Of a DNA stretch of 64,000 nt, positions 52,106 through 64,000 are shown one piece after another. This stretch comes from Symsagittifera roscoffensis (Eukaryota > Xenacoelomorpha > Acoela > Convolutidae). The stretch spans positions 2,356,001 to 2,420,000 of the forward strand of contig NC_087067.1 of assembly GCF_963678635.1 (NCBI RefSeq). The letters run 5' to 3'. Made by a program: the position numbers and the translations under genes. Below the pieces are notes generated by a model that worked only from the letters and a program-made list of their open reading frames with translations, was not told where the DNA came from and ran no database searches. Each line of letters begins with the position of its first letter. Position 1 is the first letter of the stretch.

Positions 52106-53330
52106 TGTAGTAGGGTCATCCTAGAAAAGCGAGTAGTTCATTTTTGAGGTTTACAAAACTAAAGATATTGATAAGGGAAATATCTTGTGGACGGTATATT
52201 TCACCGTTTAGATAAAAGTAATCTTTTATATCTTTAAAGTATTCAATGTAGATTTAAGTGTAGATGTCTGAAAAACCTCCGGTTTCTGCAAGTTTTCAAA
52301 AAATTTGGTCGATGGATTGTCTTTTTATTGTTTCCATTTTTGTGAGGAGTTCTTGAAATTGTTGTGTGCGGATGTGATGTTGTAAATCTGATCTGGAGTA
52401 TTTACCTTTTGATTGTAGATCTATATTTGGGTTTCTAGCAAAAGCCTTAAAACTTTTTTGTGACAATTTCTTTAATGGTGGCATAAGTGTTGGGTATGGT
52501 GTGAGAAGATAATATTTATCTTCATCAGGAATTAAACGCACAACATTGTGGCTATTTTCAGATCAACAAGGGCACAAGGGACGGCTGTATCCCAAAAAGA
52601 TGATCTTCTAGAAAGTGTGTCAACAAAATGTACTTTATTTTTGTAGAACATGGGGATTCTTTTGTAACATCTTTTATCTGCAAATACATATAATGGTGAC
52701 ACTTTTTTCGTACACGTGTAATACCACAATATATTTTCTTCGTGGTCAAAAAATTTGATCTATTTCCTGATAGCAAATATCCTGCATAAGGTATTTTTAA
52801 TACTTCAAGTGCAAGTGATTGTAGATTTTGTGTTTGTTCAATTTCACATAAACGATGAAACGTTTCTAGTTCTGATAGTAACATTTCTTGAAAAATTCTA
52901 CATATTGTGTAATCTAATTTCATATCTAAGTGGATGTCATAGTGAATTGCACCAAAATAGGTGTTGTTCATAAGTGATAGTTCTTGTAAGCGTGTACTGC
53001 TTTTGTCTTGTGGTTGAAGTTTTCCACCAGTTCTTCCTGCATTTTTTAGAAATGTCACTGGGATGTATGATTTTTTGTCGTTTTTTGAAACGTGATGTAA
53101 TAAATCTGGTATAATTATTAGTTTTCCTGTGTTCTTGTCGAAAACTTTTAATGTCGAAACCTTTCATGTCGAAACACATAAAGTGGAATGTTTTATTTGC
53201 AGGCGAGTTCTGTTTCTGGGTAGATTTGAAAACGTGTTAGTTTGTTTTCTATATTATTAATATTTTTAAAACGTTGAATGTTTTGTCTGATTTTTTCAGG
53301 GTTTACTTCTTCACAAAATAGATTCAAGTG
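52106..53330 (-). pseudogene. Env-position fragment, copy B
   Basis: Pieces 53179-52937, 53058-52558, 52729-52532 and 52541-52296 align with 46491-47705 of copy A but carry extra shifts. The upstream part present in copy A (47706-48922) is deleted; the join at about 53328 duplicates GTGCTACGAATG. Confidence 0.6.
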
Positions 53331-54107
53331 CTACGAATGGAGGTGCTACGAATGTATTCCAAACTAATTGTAGGTGGTTTACGATTGGTTAAATGTTCCT
53401 TATATCTATCGTCTAAATTGGTAGAAAAATTTGAAGGAAATGATGTTGTTGGTATCTGGTTTATTGAAGGGGTTGAAGGGAGTGAGAGGTTTTCTGGTGG
53501 TGAAAAAGATGTTTTTTGAGATTTCTATTGGTTCATTTACCAAGTTTGGTTCACCTTTAGTGAAAGCTTGTGTCATCCAATGTGGAAGATGTTGTGTTGA
53601 AGTTGGGGGATTGAAGGGATTTTCACGAATTTGTTTGGATGTGGGGGTTGATCCTGAGTAGTCCGATGGTATGTTTGGAGTGTTTTGTTGTGAGCTAGAT
53701 TGTAATGATCATGTCCTGTTTTTTCTTTAGGCTAATTTAATATTTTTCATTAGGGGAAACTTGGAGTTTAAGTTAGGACAATATTGTTGATTTTTGTATC
53801 AGTTTATAGGGGAGGTTTGTAATACTTAGATTTTGTTTATTCCGGTTGTCAAATATGAGCGTTTTGCTTATTTTTGAACGAGAGCTCCTTTAATTACAGT
53901 TACATAAAGGTTTGAAGTTTGCAAAGTGTCGGCTAAAGAAGTGATGTCAGAATGAGGTGATGTTTAGATAGCTTCTGATTGGCTTAAGTTGAACAAGTTG
54001 TTCAAGGGTGTCAGCATGAATTTATAAAAAAGAAAAAAGAATTTGCTATGTTTCTAAAAGTTTAAAAATGATATTTACTTAGAAGGAGGTTTTTGGAATT
54101 CAATTTT
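53331..54107. other. Remnant of post-integrase spacer, copy B
   Basis: 53341-53706 matches 48923-49277 and 53707 onward matches 50390 onward. The join at about 53707 has AATG microhomology. No coding sequence is supported. Confidence 0.5.
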
Positions 54108-55570
54108 CTATAATATTTTAAATTGTGGAATGCAGGTTTTATAAGCTTTTTGTGGTTGCTTTCGAAGTCGTGATGATTGTCGGTGGTGAGAAGTTTCGTT
54201 TATGTCCTGTGGTAAAAAGTTTTCTTCTAATTTTTGGTTTTTTCCTTGTTTTTGATGTGTTTGTTTATTTTTTTTTTCTCGGGAATTTTGTCGAGTGTTT
54301 TTGCTATATCTTTTTTCTAAAAGTTGTGGTGAACAATTTGTATCAATTGTTTGTTTTTGACTATTGTCTGAGTTGTTGTGAACAATTTTAAAACCTGTAA
54401 AGGAGTATAGCTGTATTGGTTCGCGAAGAGCGTATTCTTTTGGGTAGTATGGTAAAAGATTGTTTCTGTGTTGAATCGATTCTTTTTCATTTGAGTCAAA
54501 AAAGTTATATGTTACATCAGTGGGTTTGTCATTAATTTGAAATTGTCCTTTTTGGATTGGTTGTAATTTTTTAGATATTCCTTTTTGCATTACAAAATTT
54601 GGGATTAAGACAAATGTTCCAATTTTTAAATTTGTAGCTGGTGTGAATCGTGAATTCATTTGGGAATGATTATTCTGTCTCTCTAATGGTTTTTTGGCTT
54701 TTTTGATAAATTTCATTGATATTTTTTATCTCTGTTTAAAATCCCTTTGGTATGTGTACCGGAGGCTAATTTCAAAATTTTTGGGTGATGAAAATGGTCT
54801 TGATCGTGTGTATGTAATGGTAGATTATAACACATTGATTCTATTATTGGTTGGCAATAGCCTTGTGCGTTTTTTGAGGAAATTGCTGTGAAGATTTTTG
54901 GTTTTCGTGGCTTTTGATTAAAAACTGTTTTATAGGGTGATAGTCCTAAGTTTGTTGTTATTTTTGAATTATAAGCTAAGGGGAATAAATTTATATCTGT
55001 TGACCGTTCAGCATATTTTGTATCGTTTCCATTTATGAGACTTCTGAGGTATTATTGTAACGAACGGTTCATTCCTTCGACTATACCATTAGTCCAAGGG
55101 TCATGAGATGTTCGTGGTTTGTGTTTGATGTCATACAGACGGCATAATGTGATTGTTTCATTATTAATGAATTCGATGCCATTGTCTGTGACAAGGATTT
55201 CTGGTTATCTAATTTTTGCTATCCAATGCTCATAAAGTGTTGGATATGCATAAAAGGCATTACAATGATTTACTCGGTTAAGTGCTACGTAGTGTGTGAA
55301 TGCGTCAACTATAACCATTATATATGAATTTCTCTCCGAAGAGGGTGATATTGGTCCTTTTGTGTCGAATGGTATTCTGTGGTTAAAGTATGAACTTAAT
55401 CCTTTAAAATCTTGTTTCTCTGCTTTTTGCTTTTGATGTGGGTATGGTTTATTTAATTGGCATGTTATGCAATAATTGCATAATACTTTAATCCAATTTG
55501 GTGCATTTGGAAAATGAAAATTTTGGATAAAATTTGAGTATGTCGTTTCTGATCATGCATGTCCTTTAGT
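54108..55570 (-). pseudogene. Integrase, copy B: zinc finger, D-D-35-E core, C-terminal domain
   Basis: The zinc-finger end shows C-N-Y-C-I-T-C near 55465. The catalytic core has D at 55304-55306 (V-D-A-F-T), D at 55184-55186 (V-T-D-N-G) and E at 55076-55078 (V-E-G-M-N-R); the second Asp and the Glu are 36 codons apart, the D-D-35-E pattern. In-frame TAA codons interrupt the core upstream of the second Asp and after the Glu, and a shift precedes the C-terminal piece 54716-54108. The three catalytic residues survive, but the gene cannot give a full enzyme. It would insert the element DNA into the genome. Confidence 0.85.
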
Positions 55571-56450
55571 GGTTAGGGAATGTGAATTAAGAAATGCTAG
55601 GAGTATCATACGTATTGGTAAACATGGTACTTTCAATTTTGATGTTTGATTTTCTAAAGTATCTGTGTTCTCATTGCTGGATGTATTGTTTAACTTTCTA
55701 AAGTTTCATAGAGTGTTTTATTTCCTAGAATTGTGATACATGCTTTTATGGGTCTTGTTTTATAAGTGTGCCAAGACTTTAATTGTCCAATGACTGGGTC
55801 AAGATTCTGGTATTTTTGTAGTAGCTCAAGTGTTAATTTTTCTGTATTTGGTAGAAAGTTATTTCTAACTTTGAGAGAGGTATGTTATCAAGGGGATCAT
55901 GGATGTTAAAAACTTGATTGATTGTTTATTTTGGATCGGTATCTGGAGGTCCTGATAAATTTATATTATCGGTTAAATTTTCCATTTCTATTAAAGGGCA
56001 TAGGTCTGTCCTGTACATTTTTTGTTTGAGTGGTTGTTGTTGTGTATTGTTTTTAATTCCTGATGAAAATGGTATTGGTTTAAATGTAGAGTTTCCTAAG
56101 AAGTCTACTTCGTAGTGATTATTTTTGCAATCCAAATATAATGGAAAATGTCGTAAGTTATTAATTTGTGTTTGATCGATATGGGTTTTTACTGTATATT
56201 TGCATTCTAGTTTTGATGATGTTTCATGTTTTGCAAGGAAAACCCTTATATTCTGTGGTATTTCTTCTGTTGTTTTCCTTGTTAATAATTCAAGTGGTGT
56301 GTTTCTATTAAGTGTCTCTGGTAGTGCAAGATTTTTTCCTGCTGTCCAAACTATATATAGTTTGGGAATTTCAACAAAATTAATTGAAATCTGTAAACTT
56401 TTGGTTGATCTGGGTCTGGATGATCTGGTTGATCTGGGTCTGGAATGAAG
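55571..56450 (-). pseudogene. Region between RT and integrase, copy B
   Basis: Open minus-strand stretches (for example 56135-55926) continue the polyprotein, where an RNase H and connection domain is expected. I cannot see a clear D-E-D-D RNase H signature. A 24-bp duplication, GATCTGGGTCTGGATGATC and so on, lies at 56407-56445. Confidence 0.45.
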
Positions 56451-56499
56451 TTTGATATCTGTTCATTGAGAATGTTCTCTTGTCCATTCAAAATTATTT

Positions 56500-57400
56500 T
56501 GCTGTCTGCGAATGTTATAAAATGGTCTTATATATAGTTGCATTTTATAATCATTTTTACTTAAGAAGTTGAGCAATCCAAGAAATTCGTGGATTTTCTT
56601 TTATTTGATGGAGGTTGAAGCTTTACCATTGTGTCTATGCGGGATTTTAATGGAGTGATCGTATTTCCTTCGATAATATGTCCAAGGAATGTTACACGGG
56701 TGGGAAAAAAATGTTATTTATCCGGGGCTGCTTTCATGATTTCTTCTAGTAGTACTTGATGATATTTTTCTGAGACATTAATCATTTAATTTTTCGTTTG
56801 TGATTGCATGAAAACATTGACTAAATTTGTTATTACATTTTACTGAGAATGAAAGGCCAAAAAATTTTAATCATGAATGCTGAGAATGCTGCTGGTCCTA
56901 CGGAAATTCCATAGAAAAGTCTATTAAGTTCGTATTGTTGGTTTCCAAAGACCAATTGTGTTGAGCGTCGTGATTATTCATCTAGTGGCATTTGATTGTA
57001 TGCACTGTTCATGTCAGCGGTTGTGAAATGTTTTTCGTTTTCCTTTGTGAGAATTACTTGAATTGGTTCTATAGGCCAATTACATTTAGATTCATCAATG
57101 AGTGAACTGAGATATCTTGCATCTAGTACGATTTTTAATGATTCTCCTTTAGCTAAAATGATAACGGGGTTTATAAACGTATTTCCTTTTGGATGTTTTT
57201 CTTTATTTACTGGGGAAATAATTTCATATTGATCTAGAATATCTAGTAGTCTAATTATTTTGTCTTGCAAGTGAATTGGGACTTTACTTGCTCGTTGCTT
57301 GATCAGGTTTCAGAGTTTCAGAGCAGAGGTAGATATACTGGTGAAGTTACTTTTTCATCATCAAATTTAGATGTGCCGTAAACCATTGGGTATTTTAGTA
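56500..57400 (-). pseudogene. Reverse transcriptase, copy B
   Basis: The best piece is 57270-56974: K-I-V-L-D-A-R-Y-L, F-T-T-A-D-M-N-S-A-Y and Q-M-P-L-D-E are RT fingers and palm motifs. After a TAA the frame continues with F-G-N-Q-Q-Y and G-P-A-A-F-S, also typical of Gypsy RT. The place of the Y-x-D-D active site (about 56830) is destroyed by stops and substitutions, then thumb-like sequence with F-L-G-H-I-I resumes. It is a dead enzyme; the start near 57400 is approximate. Confidence 0.85.
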
Positions 57401-58630
57401 GTAGTTCGGCTAGTTGTACAAATACTTTTTGTGTAATTTTAGAGTGTTGGAAATTGAACATTGTGAGGAATTTTTGTTGTTCCTTGTCGTATTTTAATAT
57501 CTGGAATGTCGGTTCGAAATAATGTTTTTCGTTAATGTGTTTCGTAATGTGTTTCGTTTGTTATCACTTATTATATTAATCATTGATAATTCTTCATTAA
57601 GAACTGGTGACCGACATATATCTATTAATTTTAAAATATTATTTACTCTATATGCTACTTCTAATGTGGAAGAGGTAAGTGCATTTTTTCGCGATAACCT
57701 AGAAGTCCTAGAGGTAATGTTATTTTGTATGGTGATTTTTTGTTTATATGTAGTGAAATTATATCGGAGTTTGTGTTTTTTGCGTATTTGATGGATGAGA
57801 TTGTTACTCGGAAAAATTTGTGAATTGGCTTGAATTCAAGGTCTGACATATATAGCCGTTGTTTGTTCTGTTTCATGTTATATTGATGGAGTTCATTTAC
57901 TAAAAAGTTATAAACATGTCTTGCTAGTGGTTTCAGGTGTTTTCGTTCTTGGTTACATATGAGGTAGAAATTTGAGAAAAATGGCGGTTTTTTATTTAGT
58001 CTTTGAAAAAATAAAGTAATGAGTTTTTTATTTTTGTGTATAGGTTTCTTATGTGTATTTTACTATTTAAAATAATAATAGTAGGGATATATTTGGTGAT
58101 AAAAAGTTTTCCAATAATATTGTGTTTTATATCTGTGATATGGATTGTTTGTTTGAAAGGTTTGGTTAAAAGTTTATTTTGTTCCATTGTTCGAGTAGGA
58201 ATAAGAAATAGTTGGATTTTTCCAAATTAAGTTAAACTTGATCGTTGTGCTGTAGCTAATTTGCTTGAGATTTTTACGTGTAATAATATTGGATGTAAAG
58301 GTTGTAATTCGTTCCAGGTGGGAATATTTATAAAATTTGATACTTCTCTTGAGTCTCTTAAAAAACCAATTTCGTGGTCTGGTGATTGAAATTTTTTACT
58401 TTTTGGACTTTCTAAAAGAAGTGGTATTGTCCAATTTTTTTCTTTGGGTAGTTGTATTTTGTTTGATGCGTTTATATATATGTTGTTTGTACTTGAACTT
58501 CCTTTAAAATCTTGTTCAGTATAATCTAATATTTCTTGAACATTATCAGGGTTTTGGAGGTTGTTATAATTATTTTGGTAATAAATTGATTCTATTGTTG
58601 TTTCGTATTCATTTTCAATCTGAAGCATGT
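57401..58630 (-). pseudogene. Pol N-terminal region, copy B, possible protease remnant
   Basis: Pieces 58628-58227, 58187-57996 and 57876-57661 lie between gag and RT, where the aspartic protease belongs. I-I-G-K-L-F-I-T-K-Y near 58100 is reminiscent of the I-L-G-x-D/x-F-L-x-K-Y end of retroelement proteases, but I do not find the D-S/T-G active site. Confidence 0.35.
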
Positions 58631-59413
58631 TTATTGAAAATTTTTTTTCTGTTTCGCTCTTATCGTCTGTGGATTCGCAAGTTTCGTGATTGAGGTGTAA
58701 TTTTGTGGTTTCTGTGTTATCAATACCGGGAGGGTCTGAGTTGCTTCAGTTGATTTTACTTAGTTAATTTTTCTTTGATGCTTAGGTGTATTACTTTCCT
58801 AGTTTTGTTGTGAATTTTGATATATTGTGTTTTATTTCACAATGTGTGCGGTGATTGAGAAAATTTTCTTTGTCGATTTTGATAATTCGAGTTTCTATTG
58901 TGGGAATTGTCACATATTCTATTGTGATAGTTATTGTAATTTGATCTATGGTAGTTTGATCTATTGTTTGAATAGTCTCGTGATCTGTTATTTTGATACT
59001 GTCTGTTTCTACTATTCGACTAATTTCTGTTTCTTTTGTATGAGGAGTTTCTGGATCGATCGTTTGAAATGTAACTATTACGAGACTTTGAACGGGAACT
59101 AATTTTAACGAAGTTCGAATAGTTGCTTCTTTTTGAATTTGGTCTTGAATAAATTTTTCGATAACGATTGTTTTGACTGTTTGATCGACTATATCTATTT
59201 TGTGAGATCTGGAGATCTTTAACGATAGTTATATCTGTAGAGTGATTGTTGTATAGAGATATTATAGTTGTCAGGAAGTGGTTTTCCTGAACGATTGTTA
59301 CTCTGAATGTGTTTATTTGGTAGATTTTGGTCTTTTTTCGTATATTGATAGAATGATTTATTTGATTCTCCTTTTTTTTGTGGTTTGTTCTGATTATCTT
59401 GATGTTTTTGTCT
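58631..59413 (-). pseudogene. Gag C-terminal tail, Arg/Ser/Asn-rich, copy B
   Basis: Minus frame 59436-59020 is rich in Arg, Ser and Asn with repeated N-R-Y-R-S and R-S-R-N patterns, like nucleic-acid-binding tails. It follows the zinc knuckle in the same direction. Confidence 0.5.
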
Positions 59414-59455
59414 ACATTCAGCAATCCTGTGTCCATATCTACGGCAATACTTACA
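59414..59455 (-). CDS. Gag zinc knuckle (CCHC)
   Basis: C-K-Y-C-R-R-Y-G-H-R-I-A-E-C is an exact C-x2-C-x4-H-x4-C motif, the nucleocapsid zinc knuckle that binds the element's RNA. It is the firmest marker of gag in this copy. Confidence 0.9.
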
Positions 59456-61315
59456 CCATTTTTTGAATGATGGATTTCCTCTAAAGTTTGGATTTTTCTC
59501 GTAGATATATAATATTTGAGTGATTTTTTCAGCTAGTTCAGTGTCAGAGTCATGAATATGATATATTTGTGAAGTAGTGGTTTGGATATTATTTACTTAT
59601 TGTAATTTTAGTTTTTCTGTTACCTCCAGTTTCATAATGATTTCGGCTTGTTCTAGTTTTTTTAATAGTTTTTTGGAGTCTATATCGGGTTCTCGAATTG
59701 AAGATGGATGTGATGCTCTCTTTTTTATTGCCTTTTTCCGTAATTAAGGTGTTAGATTCATTATTAAAATTTCTTGTCTTTTTTGTGTTCTTATAATCAC
59801 GCGTTTTAAGGGATTTTGCTTTTCTTACTAGATTTACAGTTCTTAGTGCAAGTTGTTTAATTGTCTCGCTAGGGATTCTACGAACTTCATTGCATAAGAC
59901 TCTTTGGTGTAGTTTGTTTCTTCCAGAGTCGAACATTTTTGAAATTCCTTGTGTGAATCTTTTCCAATCTGATTTAATATCTATAGGTAAAACTGAAAAC
60001 CATTTTTGGACTGCACCATCAACTGTGGTTTGGATTAGAGCTGTGCGTCTATGTATTCAGTTTTGATGGAGTGGTTTATTTACTGGTTCAGGTCCTATTT
60101 TAAAATCAAATTGGCTGAGACTGCATTTAAATAATCTTTTACGGAGTATTCGGGATCTGTTCCTGTGAAAAACATTAATGTCTTTTTGAAGATATTGAGG
60201 ATCCACCCATGAGGTATGGATTCATAGTCATCTGTAGTGATTCTGCGGCATTTGATATTTGAAAAAAATTGTAAGTTGATTCTTTGTTATTTCATGTTGT
60301 GGCAGTTAATATGGTAGTGAAATTTTATTTTGCATTTGAGTTGGTTGATAATTGTGTGTATCCACTGGGTTTTGTGATTGAAAGTTATTATGTGAGGTTA
60401 GGTGATGTATTTTTTGCTTTTGTTCGTTTCGTGTATATGGTTCAAAAAATCTGTTTATAGAAAGGATCTGGTTGATCGATGTTCCATTTTTGTGATGATG
60501 ATTTGTGTTAAATCGTTGATTTTGATAATAACATTTTTCATCTTCTGGGTAATGTGGTTGATTCCTAATATGATGTTTGTTTGCTATGTTTTTATTTTGT
60601 TGGAAAAATGGATAATTTTCGCTGGGATTCAGTGTAGCTCGTGGCTGAAGAATACTGATTGAGGAGCTTGTTTTTTTATTTTGTGATTGCGATTGATTAT
60701 GACTATTCGTATTGGGGTGTTTTGTTGTTTTGGATTTTTGAAAAAAATTATAGTTATGATCTGAAAAGTTATTTCTATTTGATGTTTTTGCTTATTTGTT
60801 TGTCTTGATGTTGTTACTGGTCTAAATGTTTGATAGTCCATCTGTGAAGGTTTCACTGTCGATTGTATAGTTGTTTGTGGAAATACTGTGTTTTTTTTTG
60901 GAGTTGTAAGTGTTATGTGAATAGGAGAAATGCTTTGTTGTGTTGTTGTTGGCATTGTTTCAACTATTTCTTCAGTTAAGAGTTGTGATGGAATTTGGAT
61001 ATCTTGCTGTGTAAAGTTTCTTGTTCCATTTATATTTTCTTAGTTAGTAAATGTAGAATTTAACCTATAATTTCCTTCTCTGTCTGTTAATGTTGAATTA
61101 TAGTTTAAAGGTGTTGCATCAATAGTAAGTGGAGTTATTCTAACATAATATCTATTAATGGAAATTGTGGTGATTGCTTGACTTGAGATGTCAGTTGGTA
61201 TAATAATAAATGGTGGATGAGGCCATTCAGGCTCACAAATATAAAATGTTTTGTCTGCCAATATAGATTCATCGTCTGAATTTTGTGATTGAAAATTTGT
61301 TCTTGCTAGTGACAT
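59456..61315 (-). pseudogene. Gag-like frames, copy B
   Basis: Pieces 59936-59589, 60955-60629 and 61315-61040 lie in one direction upstream of the zinc knuckle, with breaks between. The 59936-59589 piece is Lys/Arg-rich. The 60955-60629 piece is Thr/Gln/Pro-rich. No capsid motif is certain; the assignment is by position. Confidence 0.45.
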
Positions 61316-61397
61316 CAGGTCAAGATAATGAACAAGTTAATCAATGATAAACCATGCTACTATCTTTGTAGATAATGTTTAATTTTTTGTGATATAT

Positions 61398-62330
61398 CAT
61401 TTTTGGTGAGATTGTCTTCAAAAATGATGACAAAATTCTTCTTTCTTGTCTTACAGCCGTATGTCGGGATGTTTGAGTTTGATGAATCACCTTGTGCTTC
61501 TTTCAATTCTAGTATGGATAGATAGCTATAAATCATTGAAAATACATAGTTTCTGAATATGGAATTTGCTCTTTGTGAAATTTGGTGTTGTATACTTTTT
61601 ATATAATCTGTAAAAACTTTCGAGAATTCTAAATCTATATCGTCTGTTTGTATTTGGTGTTTTTTGTGATTTTGTTTTGGTGATGCGATTTCGATTGTGA
61701 ATATACCATTTTCTGGTTGATATTACATATATCTTTTAGGTAATGATCAAGGATTTGTCGTTTTATCTGTACTTAAGGGAATTTTTGTTTTCATGGGATA
61801 ATTCCTTTTTCAAATATATTTACAATCAATTTATGACAAAACTGTACTTTTCCTCGAGAGGGATCGTTTAGTGGTTTTATAAAAATTGGGATTATTGAGT
61901 TATCGTCAAAATTTTTGTCTTATTCGGTTATGTTTTATATTGTAAGACTGTTAGTGTGTAACATTCAATATGTCTTATTGGTTTATTCCAATTATATAGG
62001 CGTGTTGTTGATATATGATTTTTTTTATTGGTTTTGATGGTTTATCTTTCGTTTTCGTTTTCCTTTTATTGATGATGGTGTTGTGGTTTCTGAGTCGGAA
62101 AAATATATTTGGTTGTCGATCGGTTTACTTTTATTAATGGAATATTTTAATTCTTGAAGTTTCTGTATTGTGTTTGTGTCTGATTCTGAGACTGCGTTTC
62201 TTTGTTTTGAAATTCGTTTTCTGATAAATTGTTTTTGTTTTGTTATGGTTGTCTTTTTTTGTGTTTGTCGTTTTGATCTTATATATCCTATTAATTGTCT
62301 GTGTGGTGTTTTTACAAGGTCGTATCTTTA
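61398..62330 (-). pseudogene. Upstream open frames of copy B, possibly gag N-terminal or 5' ORF
   Basis: A frame of about 110 codons at 61740-61398 and one of about 100 codons at 62330-62025 are free of stops but lack a clear ATG start. The latter is basic (K/R/Q-rich) with a Ser/Asp/Glu patch. They extend coding beyond 61315 and are shifted relative to each other. Confidence 0.4.
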
Positions 62331-63873
62331 GTTTTTAATTAAACATTTATGTAAAACGATTGTTTGTTTGTTACCTAGATTATCTCTGGACATAAGATTT
62401 AGGATGATGGATGCAATATTTGGGTTAGAGGTTTTAAATTTCTTAAACTGTTAGTTCTTACGCATTTTGTGTGGTTATTTTATCTTGGGGTATAGGTTGT
62501 CGTAGTTTGACGGGTTGGAGAGAGAGTAGTATATCGATTCGTGAGAATAATGTTTTAATTTCTCGCGACTAAGATCTAATTTAAGATTGACTTACGTAAC
62601 CTTACTTAGTGGTTGTGATTTCTGATCAAGGGTTGGAGAATAGTAAATCAATCCTCAACATTCAGGTATAATTAGAACGCGAGTAGATCGTTAGATACTA
62701 ATTTACGACTACTATGTTCAAGCGTTTTAGCCTGGGTCATCTAAGAGGAAGGCAATCAAGGAATGAGTAACCGAAGCTCTTCACTGTTTAACTTAATTAA
62801 ATTGGTTAGTTTTTTTCAACATTTTCTATTAGTCCTACGTCTTTGATAAGGGTTGGGTAGTGAATCAACGTTTGAGGTCGTTCGACTTTTGAAAGGTGTG
62901 AAGAGGAACAAAATTGTTCCGTTTGATCCAAGGAAAGCCTTGATGATCAGTTATTTAAGTTGAGATAATTTTAAGAGAAAGCCAGGATAAGCTTTGATAA
63001 AATTTAATGTGAAGGTTTTAATTGTGATTTGTTTGAAATTAAGGCTTAGAATGATGTTAGCATTGTGTAATTTGCTGTTATTGTTTTAGGCGATTAAGCT
63101 GGGATGAAGAAAAGATATGACGAATTATTAAAACTAACGATGATTTTTTTGTTGTAACTAATTTTTGTATTTTTATTCAATAAATTGATTTATTCAAAAT
63201 GTTTTAACTTACTGCAGATTTTTGGAACGAATTGTGTTGTTTTTATCGGTCGCTATTGTATTAACAGTAGGTTTAGCAACATTTACGTTACTGAAGATTT
63301 TCTTTAAATTTTATGTCAGTAAATGCAAATCTAAGTTTATTGTGGAAAGGTTTCTAATTACATAGGTTTGTTCAGGTTTCCGTTGTACTATCATGAAATG
63401 AATCGGTAGATTTCTTCCTACTCGTAGATCGTGCCTTGTCCTTGGTCTTCTCGCAATACCTGGTATTTCTCGTTTTTTTTGGAAATTTGGCGGTGATCTA
63501 TTGAGTCGGAGAGACATTTTTAATAATTTGTCTATTTCATGTAACATTTTTGCAGTTTTGCAATTGTCTAATTCTAAAATCTATTTTTTCTAAGTCTAAG
63601 TTAATTAAGGTCTTGTTCGAGACTTTTGGTCAAACCAGATCAGTTATGTACTAGAGAATGTACTCATAGATAAATTTCAGATAAGGTACACCGTCTGCTC
63701 GTCACGCTATGTTACTTTCGGCCGGATATATTCGTGCAACTTCGTAGTCTAATACCAAAAAATCTTACTCTTATATCTCCAAGTCTCAATAGATCTAGTG
63801 TATACTGCTTTATGTGAGTTAGTTTCCAGAAGGAGAACAACTGTATTCTAAGTTTAGTTCAAATTGCTCTGGT

Positions 63874-63897
63874 GCTGAAACTACAAGTAGTTTCAGC
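63874..63897. repeat. 11-bp stem hairpin
   Basis: GCTGAAACTAC, AA, GTAGTTTCAGC is a perfect inverted repeat. It lies about 80 bp from the TATA-like motif at 63974-63981. Confidence 0.85.
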
Positions 63898-63973
63898 AGT
63901 TACAATTAAGTATAACTGTTAGTTATGGAATATGATTGGTTAGTTAAGAATATCTTATAGAATTAGAAAATTG

Positions 63974-63990
63974 TATTTATAACCAATTAT
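63974..63990 (-). promoter_or_regulatory. Candidate TATA box with adjacent inverted CCAAT, minus strand
   Basis: Read on the minus strand, AATTGGTTATAAATAC contains an inverted CCAAT box directly followed by TATAAATA. The direction suits transcription of retroelement copy B. In AT-rich DNA such a match can be chance. Confidence 0.25.
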
Positions 63991-64000
63991 AAATTCTAGT

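Larger units (their letters stand above)
52105..62330 (-). mobile_element. Retroelement copy B (Ty3/Gypsy type), gag-pol-env order, decayed
   Basis: Minus-strand order from high to low coordinates: gag-like frames (62330-59589), zinc knuckle (59455-59414), a possible protease remnant (58628-57996), reverse transcriptase (about 57400-56500), a connection or RNase H region (56450-55700), integrase (55560-54108), then the env-position fragment (53330-52106). RT before integrase is the Ty3/Gypsy and retrovirus order. Frames are split by many stops and shifts. The coding strand is A/C-rich. Relative to copy A it lacks two internal segments of the env-position region. Confidence 0.8.
62331..64000. 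other. Non-coding flank, possible 5' end of copy B
   Basis: No gene seen; the frame at 63311-63547 is short and without motifs. Direct echoes AAGGGTTGGAGAATAG and AAGGGTTGGGTAGTGAATCA occur at about 62628 and 62857. Since copy B is transcribed on the minus strand, its 5' LTR or UTR should lie here or beyond the window, but no repeat of this sequence occurs at the 3' end. Confidence 0.4.

Overview
The window is nuclear DNA from an animal, very probably an invertebrate. It is AT-rich and gene-poor, it is crowded with decayed mobile elements, and its one host gene is split into six exons by GT-AG introns. I cannot name the phylum from sequence alone.

The main host gene is on the minus strand. 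Six exons between 37240 and 13440 join in phase at every junction into one 437-residue seven-helix protein. It has the TM7 lysine that binds retinal in opsins, the TM6 W-x-P-Y-A motif, a Glu at the rhodopsin-113 position and an Asp at the 181 position, so I call it an opsin. It is divergent: the conserved disulfide cysteines are absent, DRY is DRA and NPxxY is NSMMF. Its introns total about 22.5 kb, and intron 1 alone is about 15 kb.

Layout. 1-6610: a tandem segmental duplication of non-coding DNA, with one mobile element inserted in the second copy only. 6611-13400: repeats, small DNA-transposon relics and no gene I can support. 13440-37240: the opsin gene. Its introns hold a degenerate about 160-bp tandem array, hAT-like and other TIR elements, tRNA-like sequences, a Tc1-like fold-back element, several copies of a hairpin-ended about 530-bp element, and a nearly complete LINE (26.7-31.45 kb) on the opposite strand. 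37241-43417: upstream and intergenic DNA with a 3 x 635-bp tandem repeat. 43418-43617: an assembly gap of 200 N. 43618-46480: AT-rich DNA with a 1.4-kb TATG-type tract. 46490-62330: two tandem, decayed Ty3/Gypsy-type retroelement copies on the minus strand (gag zinc knuckle, reverse transcriptase, integrase, then an ORF in the env position). 62330-64000: no coding sequence; it may contain the retroelement's 5' end.

The most notable points are the hidden opsin gene and its missing structural residues, the hairpin-ended non-autonomous family with at least ten copies or fragments, and the LINE with an extra SGNH-hydrolase-like ORF ahead of its usual two ORFs.
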